This document shows positions 1 through 5,746 of a DNA stretch of 5,943 nt, piece after piece. A program made the position numbers and the translations under genes. The stretch is from Lentisphaera sp. (GTDB lineage Bacteria > Verrucomicrobiota > Lentisphaeria > Victivallales > GWF2-50-93), in the NCBI GenBank assembly GCA_020721745.1, contig DYMC01000147.1, positions 1 through 5,943 of the forward strand, read 5' to 3'. The notes beneath the pieces were generated by a model that was not told the origin of the DNA, did not search any database, and worked only from the letters and a program-made list of their open reading frames with translations. Each line of letters starts with the position of its first letter. Position 1 is the stretch's first letter.

Positions 1-841
1 TGTTCGACTGGTCTATGTCGTTCTTGTCATTCAACCGTTCCGCATATTTTATGATCAGCTCCGTCCCCTTTTTCCCGGAGACGGTTATCCGCGCCCAGCC
101 GGCAATATTCTGGCCAATGTCGAAGACGACGCTTCCGTCGGGGAGTTCCCATTGTTTTTCCGCAGCCAGCGTCTGCATCACTTTGCACGGCGGCATGGAT
201 TGGATTTGGAGCACTCCCCCCGGCCCGGGAACCCTGGCCGCCATTTGCCAGCCGCTGTCGTCATAATCCGGGGAAAGCCAACCATCGAGTTCGAGCCTTG
301 CATCGTAGGTCTCTCCATTGCGGAGCCCGTCGAAGACAATCGGGCCGCCAGAGACCTTCCAGGACTCGTCGCTGCAAAGAACTGTTTTGCCATCCAGTTC
401 AAGCTCCAAAAGCATTTTTGGATAATCCCGCCACGACGCCTTGTCGAAATGCCAGACCTCCGGGGTATGGCAGTTGTACCAGCCGTTTCCAAGAATGACA
501 CCTATTGCATTTTCGCCAGGGACCAGATATTCTCCCACATCGTAGACAACATATCGGGCACGTCTGTCATATTGCGACACGACCGGATCGAGCACATGGT
601 CTCCAACCCTGCGCCCGTTGATGTAAAGTTCATAATAGCCAAGTCCGCAGATGTAAAGCCGCGCACTGCCGGTCTCCGCCCTGCAATTGAAAACTTTTCT
701 TAAAAAAGGTGCAGGCAGGACATCTCCCATATAGGTGGTCGGCCGCGCTATCCATTTTGCCCGCCATTTTCTTTCGGAACGCAGCCCCGCCATTTGCCGT
801 GCTGTTTCAGATCCATTCATTTCCCGTCCAAACTCTGTCAT
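1..841 (-). CDS. GH78 alpha-L-rhamnosidase, N-terminal part (cut by window edge)
   Basis: This is the first 280 codons of an open frame that continues past the left edge. Residues about 58-215 match the Bac_rhamnosid_N carbohydrate-binding-like domain of glycoside hydrolase family 78: LYICGLGYYELYINGRRVG at 62-80, then YDVGEYLVPGENAIGVILGNGWY at about 100-122, and FDGLRNGETYDARLE at 170-184. From about 237 the next beta-sandwich domain begins (VVFDIGQNIAGWARITVSG). The catalytic (alpha/alpha)6 barrel would lie outside the window, so activity cannot be judged. Family members remove terminal L-rhamnose from plant or microbial glycans. No signal peptide is visible, which suggests a cytoplasmic enzyme acting on imported oligosaccharides. 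The ATG at 839-841 is chosen because an AAAGGAGA ribosome site (848-855) lies 6 bases upstream; a second in-frame ATG at codon 8 lacks this. It follows dsbD on the same strand but lies beyond a probable terminator. I see no convincing promoter of its own. Confidence 0.88.
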   Translation of the reverse strand, partial: MTEFGREMNGSETARQMAGLRSERKWRAKWIARPTTYMGDVLPAPFLRKVFNCRAETGSARLYICGLGYYELYINGRRVGDHVLDPVVSQYDRRARYVVYDVGEYLVPGENAIGVILGNGWYNCHTPEVWHFDKASWRDYPKMLLELELDGKTVLCSDESWKVSGGPIVFDGLRNGETYDARLELDGWLSPDYDDSGWQMAARVPGPGGVLQIQSMPPCKVMQTLAAEKQWELPDGSVVFDIGQNIAGWARITVSGKKGTELIIKYAERLNDKNDIDQSN

Positions 842-861
842 ACTGAATCTCCTTTGTTTAT

Positions 862-899
862 AAAAAATATGCCGGGCACCCATTGACATGGCGTGCCCC
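862..899 (-). terminator. Probable intrinsic terminator after dsbD
   Basis: Read on the minus strand, GGGCAC pairs with GTGCCC (893-898 with 874-879). Inside it CCAT pairs with ATGG (888-891 with 880-883), with a single bulged base at 892 and a four-base loop at 884-887. A run of six T follows (862-867), six bases after the stem. It begins 34 bases past the dsbD stop, where a terminator for the operon would be expected. The gap between stem and T-run is longer than in ideal terminators, so it may be leaky or act as an mRNA-end hairpin. Confidence 0.6.
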
Positions 900-932
900 A
901 TGAAACGTAAGAGTCAAGTAAAATGACGGGGT

Positions 933-2717
933 TCACTGAACTCTTGCTCGGGAGGGCTGGCGCGCCTTCCTGATTTTCGCCAGGAATTCATCCGCGGCAT
1001 GATATCCGGTGAACGAGTCCTTCACCTCGCCGCCAGGCGAGAGCACAACGAAGCCGGGAAAGCCTGTCACCTTGTATTTCCTGATCAGCGCGTCTATCTG
1101 CGGGCTGTTCACGGTGCAGTCTATCTTGACCGGCATCCACCCGGACGAGAGCTCGGCGACCACAGCCTTGTCCTTGAAAGTCGTAGCATCCATCTCCTTG
1201 CACGCCGCGCACCATTCCGCGCCGAAATCCAGAAGGACATGCCTCCTGGCGTCGGCCGCCCTTCTCAGCGTGCTCTCCTCGTATTTGAGCCATCTGACGT
1301 GCTCCTCTCCGGGGCATGGGCCGCTCATCAAGTTCCAGACTATTCCGAAGGCGACGAACATCGCCCCTGCGATTTTCGCAATTCTCGCCGCAAGACCGGG
1401 GCCGCCCCCGTCGGCATGCACCGCGCCAAGGATGAAGCCAGCCACGACGCATAGCAGCGATGCGATTTTCGCAAAGGCCGGGCCGTCGGCCAGAAAGGAG
1501 CCGAAAGCCGGGATCGCGATGGAGAATCCATAGACGGCCAGAACCATTATCGCGATTCCGAGAACGCTCTTCACCATGACCATGAAAGCACCGTTTTTTT
1601 GCGGAAGAACCTTAGCGCCAGAGGCGATGAAGAGAAACGGAACCCCGAATCCGCATGCGTATGAGAAGAGAAGCGAGACGGAGAAGAGCGGGTTGCCGGA
1701 GGCCGCCGCGACGCCGAGAAGAGCCCCGAGGACAGGCCCCGTGCACGGAACGGCGACAAGCCCGGCGACAAGCCCCATGAGGAAGGCGCCGAAGGCTCCA
1801 CCGCCGCCGACCGAGCTCAGCCTGGTCTGCAGGGACGACGGCAGCCGGAGTTCATAGAGCCCCAGCATCGAGAAGGAAAGCACCAGGAAGAGAAGGCTGA
1901 ATACAAAAACGAAGGTCTGGTTTCCCAAAAGCTGCGCTCCGAACGCCTTCCCGCTGAAGGCGGCGAGCGCCGCAAGCGCCGTGAACGTGATGATTATTCC
2001 CGCGACATAGGCCAGCACCTTCAGGAAGGATGAGGAGGCGCTTCCGCCTTTCTCCCCGCCGGAGAGAATGGCCACGGTGATCGGGATCAGCGGCAGGACG
2101 CACGGAGTGAGCGTGTTCAATATCCCGCCAAGAAATGCAGCGAGAAATACCCACCAGCCGCCACGTCCGGAAATCCTCCCGACCAGGGAGTTTTCGGGGG
2201 CGAGATCGCGCCCGACAGCGGCCTCGGGTGCCTTTATCTCCATGTCCGCCAGCCTCCTCCCTCCCGAAACGGCCGAATCTATCGCGTTGCGGACCAAACC
2301 TCCGCCAATCACAATCTCCACATCCTTCGGAGGATAGCAGAGGAAGGGAGACTTGCTGCACCCCTGGTAGCGGATCTTCACCGTATGGGGAGTCTTCCCG
2401 GCAGGGTCGAAGAACCACTCGTGACGCCCCGCCTTGAATATCCGGCTCTCCTGCTGGAACTCGTCAATGTGCCTATCCGCGGACGGCCCCTTGGACGGCA
2501 TGGACTTGACCCCGTCGGAGGATTCGACATGGACCTTCGTCGCGTCAGCATATAGATAGTGGTTGTCAGCTATCTCGACCGAGACGGCTATCCTTCCGTC
2601 TTTTTCCTTCCCGGCCTTCCAATCGAAACCGGGATTGTCGTCCGCGAAAAGCGCGGCAGTTGCGAAAATCGCAAGCAGGAGGAATGGGGGAAGAGTATTC
2701 TTGAGGCTTGGGATCAT
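933..2717 (-). CDS. dsbD: Thiol:disulfide interchange protein DsbD
   Basis: 594-residue inner-membrane protein that carries electrons from cytoplasmic thioredoxin to periplasmic partners, keeping them reduced (known role of the family). A signal peptide is seen at about 1-25 (hydrophobic core FLLLAIFATAALFA). The periplasmic alpha domain follows, with the pair C120/C127 in YQGCSKSPFLCYPP. The membrane domain spans about 187-465, with C206 in NTLTPCVLPL and C325 in VAVPCTGPVLG, matching the two transmembrane electron-relay cysteines. The C-terminal thioredoxin domain starts at about 475, with WCAAC (C503, C506) and the cis-proline region TGFPGF at P554. All six catalytic cysteines are present. 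The length is close to the E. coli protein. The frame is open further upstream to 2864, but that part overlaps ruvA and has no signal peptide character. The ATG at 2715-2717 gives a proper signal peptide and overlaps the ruvA stop as ATGA, suggesting translational coupling. Confidence 0.93.
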   Translation of the reverse strand: MIPSLKNTLPPFLLLAIFATAALFADDNPGFDWKAGKEKDGRIAVSVEIADNHYLYADATKVHVESSDGVKSMPSKGPSADRHIDEFQQESRIFKAGRHEWFFDPAGKTPHTVKIRYQGCSKSPFLCYPPKDVEIVIGGGLVRNAIDSAVSGGRRLADMEIKAPEAAVGRDLAPENSLVGRISGRGGWWVFLAAFLGGILNTLTPCVLPLIPITVAILSGGEKGGSASSSFLKVLAYVAGIIITFTALAALAAFSGKAFGAQLLGNQTFVFVFSLLFLVLSFSMLGLYELRLPSSLQTRLSSVGGGGAFGAFLMGLVAGLVAVPCTGPVLGALLGVAAASGNPLFSVSLLFSYACGFGVPFLFIASGAKVLPQKNGAFMVMVKSVLGIAIMVLAVYGFSIAIPAFGSFLADGPAFAKIASLLCVVAGFILGAVHADGGGPGLAARIAKIAGAMFVAFGIVWNLMSGPCPGEEHVRWLKYEESTLRRAADARRHVLLDFGAEWCAACKEMDATTFKDKAVVAELSSGWMPVKIDCTVNSPQIDALIRKYKVTGFPGFVVLSPGGEVKDSFTGYHAADEFLAKIRKARQPSRARVQ

Positions 2718-3340
2718 GAGTTCAAACTCTCGAGGGCCTTTCTGATGACGTTCTCGGTGTTCATCTCGGACGGTTTCATGTCCTTGACTATCTCGTGGAC
2801 GGCCTTGGCGACATTCTCGTATTTGAATCCGAGCTGGGTGAGCGCGAGAATCGCGTCCTCGCATGACTTCGATTGGGCGCCTTCGGCACCACCGGAGCCG
2901 GCGTTCTTCCCATCCTTGAGCGCGAGGAAGTCTCCGGCCTTCATCTTGTTCCTGAGTTCGAGGACAATCCTATCGGCGGTCTTCTTTCCGATTCCGCTGA
3001 CCTTCCCGAGCGCCTTCGCGTTGCCCTCCGAGACCGCTGAATAGAGTGTCTCCGGGGAAACGGAGCTTAGCACGTTGAGGGCGAGCCTGGGACCCACCCC
3101 GCTGACATGGCCGACCAGAAGACGGAAGAGCTTCTTCTCGATTTCAGTCGCGAAGCCGAAGAGCTGGATGGCATCCTCCTTCACATTGGTGTGTATGAAC
3201 AATGATACCTTCTCGCCCTCCTTCGGAAGCTTGTCGAAGGTGCTCAGCGGGATGAAGACCTCGTAGCCGACTCCGTTCACGTCCACGCTGATCTCGGTCA
3301 TCTTCACGTCCGCGAGAATGCCTTTTAGCGAACTTATCAC
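2714..3340 (-). CDS. ruvA: Holliday junction branch migration complex subunit RuvA
   Basis: 208 residues, about the length of E. coli RuvA (203). RuvA tetramers bind four-way DNA junctions and load the RuvB motor during recombinational repair. The N-terminal OB-fold domain covers about 1-63 (VNGVGYEVFIPLSTF at 21-35, EDAIQLFGFA at 55-64). Two helix-hairpin-helix motifs follow: VSGVGPRLALNVLS (79-92) and VSGIGKKTADRIVLELRNK (114-132). A flexible linker rich in Gly, Ala and Ser (about 140-160) leads to the C-terminal RuvB-contacting domain (161-208). The start is GTG (3338-3340), preceded by AAGGAG (3351-3356) at 10 bases. It begins 19 bases after hicA and ends in an ATGA overlap with dsbD. Its usual partners ruvC and ruvB are not next to it: the flanking genes here are hicA and dsbD. 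Confidence 0.95.
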   Translation of the reverse strand: MISSLKGILADVKMTEISVDVNGVGYEVFIPLSTFDKLPKEGEKVSLFIHTNVKEDAIQLFGFATEIEKKLFRLLVGHVSGVGPRLALNVLSSVSPETLYSAVSEGNAKALGKVSGIGKKTADRIVLELRNKMKAGDFLALKDGKNAGSGGAEGAQSKSCEDAILALTQLGFKYENVAKAVHEIVKDMKPSEMNTENVIRKALESLNS

Positions 3341-3359
3341 GTGTCCAGTTCTCCTTGGT

Positions 3360-3590
3360 CTACATTGATTTCAAGAGCTTCTCGAATTTTTCCGTGGGAA
3401 GCCCGCATTGTCGGATTATCGCCCTCAGTGTCCCCCGGTCGAGTTCCTTGTGGTCGGGCACAGTGGTCTGCGCAAAAGGGTCATCACGACGCAAAATCAT
3501 GTGGCTACCGTGCTGTCTGACAAATCTGAAGCCGACGAGCATAAGCGCCTTGGCGGCATCTCTCCCGGAAAATCTTGGCAGACCGCTCAT
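3360..3590 (-). CDS. hicA: HicA-family mRNA interferase toxin
   Basis: 76-residue protein of the HicA/YcfA-like family, which adopts a double-stranded RNA-binding-like fold and cleaves mRNA when not held by HicB (family knowledge). Typical signatures are present: LPRFSGRDAAKALMLVGFRFVRQHGSHMIL (4-33), in which H30 of the Gly-Ser-His motif matches the catalytic histidine, and the C-terminal GTLRAIIRQCGLPTEKFEKLL. The length is normal for the family and nothing is missing, so it looks intact and potentially active. The ATG at 3588-3590 overlaps the TGA of hicB as ATGA and has no clear ribosome site of its own. Translation of the toxin therefore probably depends on translation of the antitoxin. 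The downstream neighbour is ruvA, 19 bases away. Confidence 0.9.
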   Translation of the reverse strand: MSGLPRFSGRDAAKALMLVGFRFVRQHGSHMILRRDDPFAQTTVPDHKELDRGTLRAIIRQCGLPTEKFEKLLKSM

Positions 3591-3793
3591 ACGGCCAGGA
3601 GCAGGGAGTCAAACTTGTCCTCCGGGACGGGAATGCCATCGGTCTTAAGCGCCGCCACATATCCATCAATAGCTTCCTTTATGTTTTTTACGGCCGCCTC
3701 TCTGGTCTCCCCCTGCGAAACACATCCCGGAAGACTTGGGCACTCGGCAACCCAGAACCCATCCTCTCCGCGATATATCAGAACTTCCCTCAT
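3587..3793 (-). CDS. hicB: HicB-family antitoxin (short form)
   Basis: Short partner of the adjacent HicA toxin. The 68 residues match the HicB_lk_antitox/UPF0150 fold: YRGEDGFWVAECPSLPGCVSQGET (7-30), followed by a helix with AVKNIKEAIDGYVAALK. Family members bind HicA and block its active site. This one ends right after the single domain and has no C-terminal helix-turn-helix or ribbon-helix-helix extension, so it probably cannot repress its own promoter the way long HicB proteins do. The antitoxin gene comes first and ends in an ATGA overlap with hicA. The ATG at 3791-3793 is preferred because the protein then begins with the usual beta strand (MREVLIYRGEDG) and a GGAGG site lies upstream (3805-3809, spacing 11). 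An in-frame ATG at 3809-3811 would add six residues but has only a weak ribosome site. Confidence 0.87.
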   Translation of the reverse strand: MREVLIYRGEDGFWVAECPSLPGCVSQGETREAAVKNIKEAIDGYVAALKTDGIPVPEDKFDSLLLAV

Positions 3794-3804
3794 GACAGGA
3801 ACGA

Positions 3805-3809
3805 CCTCC
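3805..3809 (-). promoter_or_regulatory. Ribosome binding site deciding the hicB start
   Basis: GGAGG on the minus strand, 11 bases before the ATG at 3791-3793. The site lies within the first codons of the longer alternative start at 3811, which it could not serve. It therefore favours the shorter HicB, although the spacing is somewhat long. Confidence 0.5.
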
Positions 3810-3827
3810 ATTTTGGCGTTCAGCTCA

Positions 3828-3855
3828 ATTCTACCACATCATATCGAGTTTTCAA
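3828..3855 (-). promoter_or_regulatory. Probable sigma70-type promoter for hicBA-ruvA-dsbD
   Basis: On the minus strand TTGAAA (3850-3855) is followed after 16 bases by TAGAAT (3828-3833). Each box matches the consensus at five of six positions. Transcription would start near 3821, about 28 bases before the preferred hicB ATG. It sits in the only longer gap inside the gene run (3794-3866), which supports a separate start for the toxin-antitoxin pair and the genes after it. This is a reading of sequence only; no expression evidence is available. Confidence 0.55.
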
Positions 3856-3866
3856 AGTGCCGGACA

Positions 3867-4784
3867 TCATCCTCCCTCCACCACAGCGAAGGTCATCACC
3901 GTGCGGGAGATCATCTTTTCTCCGATGAAAATCCTGCCCTCGCCCTTCCCGAATTTCGAGCCGCCCTCGGGCACGTCAACGTCTATCAGCAACTGGTCTC
4001 CCGGGCGGGCCGGCTCGATGCATTCGGCCTCGTCTATCGCCATAAAATACGCGAGCTTACCGGCGTTCGCCGGCCTCGCCAGAGTGAGCACGCATCCGGC
4101 CTGCGCGACGATCTCGGAGAGGAACGGGACCGGCACTGTCGGTGTCCTGGCCGAGTGCGCCCCGAAGAAGGGCTCTGACGCGGACACGTTCTTCACCGCG
4201 ATGACCTTTGTCGAATCCATCTTTGTGATGTAGTCCACGAAGAGGAATGGATAGCGGTGCGGGATTATCGTCATTATCCTGTTCACGTCGGCGGCGATTT
4301 CGGGACTCTTGTCGAGAGGTCCGAAAGACGCGATCGCAGCCTGCTCCCTCCTCCTCGGGAAGAATCCCATGGTGATCTCCGCCTGCGAGACAAGTCCGGA
4401 ATTCGTCCTGCAGGACACGGACGCCTCCGCCTCGTCGCCGGACACGTTCTTCAGTTCGAGCTCTATCACGAGCCTGTCGCCGGGAAGCGCGGGTTTTCTG
4501 AACTTCACCTTCCTGAGCCTCTTCGCAAGCACTAGCCGGCTGGCGTCGGCCTTCATCCTCGAATGCAGAGCCAGCTCGGCGAGCTGCTCCATCGCCTCGG
4601 CCTGCATTACCCCGGGCACGATGGGATGCCCCGGGAAATGCCCGTTGAAGACGATGTCGTTGAACGTGATGTTCTTCAGCGCGGCCCACTTGCCCTCGCC
4701 AAGCTCTGTAGCACAGTCGAGCAGAGCCATCGGCGGACGATATTCGAGGATTTCCGAGATTGCGTCGTGGGAATACATTTTCAT
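3867..4784 (-). CDS. Tandem FabZ-type hotdog protein (two 3-hydroxyacyl-ACP dehydratase-like domains)
   Basis: 305 residues, about twice the length of a single FabZ, with two hotdog domains in one chain. Domain 1 (about 5-145) has FNGHFPGHPIVPGVMQAEAMEQ, containing the expected catalytic H49 and E63, but its entry motif is EYRPPMALLD instead of PHRxPFLLVD. Domain 2 (about 165-302) keeps PHRYPFLFVD, but its active-site loop reads FFGAHSARTPTVPVPFLSEIVAQ. Aligned without gaps to FabZ, H210 and E224 fall on the catalytic pair with the same 14-residue spacing, while the Gly-Phe-Pro-Gly surroundings are lost. FabZ dehydrates 3-hydroxyacyl-ACP in fatty acid synthesis. This protein may be a dehydratase or may have become specialised. 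Two in-frame starts exist: TTG at 4788-4790 overlaps the lpxC stop, and ATG at 4782-4784 follows it by 2 bases. The ATG is chosen because AGGGTGA (4791-4797) is 6 bases upstream. No membrane segment or signal peptide is seen. Confidence 0.88.
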   Translation of the reverse strand: MKMYSHDAISEILEYRPPMALLDCATELGEGKWAALKNITFNDIVFNGHFPGHPIVPGVMQAEAMEQLAELALHSRMKADASRLVLAKRLRKVKFRKPALPGDRLVIELELKNVSGDEAEASVSCRTNSGLVSQAEITMGFFPRRREQAAIASFGPLDKSPEIAADVNRIMTIIPHRYPFLFVDYITKMDSTKVIAVKNVSASEPFFGAHSARTPTVPVPFLSEIVAQAGCVLTLARPANAGKLAYFMAIDEAECIEPARPGDQLLIDVDVPEGGSKFGKGEGRIFIGEKMISRTVMTFAVVEGG

Positions 4785-4786
4785 AT

Positions 4787-5629
4787 TCAATCACCCTGTT
4801 TTTGTTCGAGGATTTTTTTTGCGAGCATCACATTGGCCGGGTGCCCGGGCTTGACCGCCATCACATGGCCCTTCACCCTGCGCCCCACCAGGAAGAGGTC
4901 GCCTATTATGTCGAGCACCTTGTGACGGACCAGCTCTGTCGGGAAACGGAGTTCCTCCTTGCAGATTATCGCCCCGTCGTGTATGACGGCGGCGTTGTCG
5001 AGGCTCCCCCCCTTGACAAGCCCCATCCTTATCAGCTGCTCGAGTTCCTTGTATAGGCAGAATGTCCTCGCCGGGGCTATCTGGGTGGCGAAGTATTCCC
5101 CAGTTATCTCCTCGGAGAACTCCTGCGAGTCGAGAGGCGATCCGCCGAAGGCCACCTTGCAGCTTATCTTCAAGCCGTCGTAGGGATGTATCTCGATCCG
5201 TGTTCCACCATCCTCCACCACGGCCGGCTCCTTCACAACCCAGTATTTCAATTCGGCATCAAGCTCCCTTATCCCGGCCTCGCGGACCATCTTCACGTAT
5301 GGCTCGGCACTGCCGTCCGCTATCGGCGGCTCGGGACCGTCCATCTCGACGAACGCGTTGTCCACTCCCAGGGCGTGGAACGCGGAAAGGACGTGCTCAA
5401 CGGTATAGACCTTCCCCGCGCCACACGCTATTGTCGTGCCTCTGCGCACGTCCACCACGTTCCCGGCGAAGGCCTTCACCTCCGGCGCAGCAGGGAGGTC
5501 TATCCTCTTGAAAATTATTCCCGCATCCGCCGGAGCAGGCTTCATCCTCAGAATCGCTCTCGATCCCGTGTGCAGGGCGATTCCCCGGAACAAGGACTCC
5601 CCCGCCAATGTCGTCTGCTTCCCGCTCAT
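4787..5629 (-). CDS. lpxC: UDP-3-O-acyl-N-acetylglucosamine deacetylase LpxC
   Basis: 280-residue zinc enzyme that removes the acetyl group from UDP-3-O-acyl-GlcNAc, the committed step of lipid A synthesis in the cytoplasm (family knowledge). The family motifs are all present: LFRGIALHTG (13-22), TVEHVLSAF with E78 and the zinc ligand H79, PEPPIADGSAEPYV (99-112), PARTFCLY (186-193), GGSLDNAAVI (207-216), VRHKVLDIIGDL with zinc ligands H236 and D240, and KPGHPANV with the catalytic H263. It is slightly shorter than the E. coli enzyme (305 residues). The frame is open upstream to 5803, but that part crosses the promoter region and has no LpxC similarity. The ATG at 5627-5629, preceded by AAGGGGG (5633-5639), fits the family start. 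It is the first gene of the minus-strand run and its stop lies 2 bases before the hotdog gene. Confidence 0.96.
   Translation of the reverse strand: MSGKQTTLAGESLFRGIALHTGSRAILRMKPAPADAGIIFKRIDLPAAPEVKAFAGNVVDVRRGTTIACGAGKVYTVEHVLSAFHALGVDNAFVEMDGPEPPIADGSAEPYVKMVREAGIRELDAELKYWVVKEPAVVEDGGTRIEIHPYDGLKISCKVAFGGSPLDSQEFSEEITGEYFATQIAPARTFCLYKELEQLIRMGLVKGGSLDNAAVIHDGAIICKEELRFPTELVRHKVLDIIGDLFLVGRRVKGHVMAVKPGHPANVMLAKKILEQKQGD
4791..4797 (-). promoter_or_regulatory. Ribosome binding site deciding the hotdog-gene start
   Basis: AGGGTGA on the minus strand, embedded in the last codons of lpxC, 6 bases before the ATG at 4782-4784. It touches the alternative TTG codon directly and so cannot serve it. 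This decides for the ATG start and points to coupling with lpxC translation. Confidence 0.55.
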
Positions 5630-5661
5630 CCGCCCCCTTCTGTCATTTTCTTGAATTCCCC

Positions 5662-5691
5662 ATAATAAACTATCATTCGGAGACTTGTCAA
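5662..5691 (-). promoter_or_regulatory. Probable sigma70-type promoter for lpxC and following genes
   Basis: On the minus strand a perfect TTGACA (5686-5691) is followed after 18 bases by TATTAT (5662-5667, five of six consensus positions). Transcription would start near 5655, giving a leader of about 25 bases before the lpxC ATG. Its -35 box lies inside the inverted repeat at 5684-5700 and covers nearly the same bases as the -35 box of the divergent plus-strand promoter. Confidence 0.68.
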
Positions 5692-5700
5692 GAAGACAAG
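5684..5700. promoter_or_regulatory. Inverted repeat, operator-like site
   Basis: CTTGTC, five bases (AAGAA), GACAAG: a perfect dyad with 6-base arms centred at 5692. It lies over the -35 boxes of both divergent promoters, where a dimeric repressor or activator would be well placed. There is no T-run after it on either strand, so it is not a terminator. The binding protein is unknown. A 6-base-arm dyad can occur by chance, but its placement is suggestive. Confidence 0.45.
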
Positions 5701-5713
5701 GAAATGGTATAGT
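5685..5713 (+). promoter_or_regulatory. Probable sigma70-type promoter for the Gfo/Idh/MocA gene
   Basis: TTGTCA (5685-5690) and TATAGT (5708-5713) are separated by exactly 17 bases, each matching five of six consensus positions. Transcription would start near 5720, about 27 bases before the ATG at 5747. The promoter points away from lpxC. Confidence 0.62.
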
Positions 5714-5746
5714 CGAACCGCTTGGAAATGACCTGCAGGGGAAACC

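Noticed and set aside
152..703. Long plus-strand open frame of 183 codons opposite the GH78 gene
   Set aside because: The minus-strand frame shows clear GH78 motifs along the whole stretch, and the plus-strand translation resembles no family I recognise. It is a shadow.
931..941. GTTCA-C-TGAAC palindrome at the dsbD stop codon
   Set aside because: Arms of five bases with a one-base centre are common by chance, cannot form a stable hairpin, and have no regulatory context.
2718..2864. 49-codon upstream extension of the dsbD frame
   Set aside because: It overlaps the well-supported C-terminal domain of ruvA, is rich in Arg/His/Gln like an off-frame shadow, and would bury the signal peptide at residue 50.
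3408..4178. 256-codon plus-strand open frame opposite hicBA and the hotdog gene
   Set aside because: It runs antisense across several recognisable genes and their intergenic promoter, and shows no domain of its own.
5626..5673. Possible 16-codon leader reading frame whose stop overlaps the lpxC start as ATGA
   Set aside because: Its start codon lies at the -10 box, upstream of the predicted transcription start, so it would not be in the mRNA. Only a six-codon remainder from 5646 would be, and it has no ribosome site of its own.
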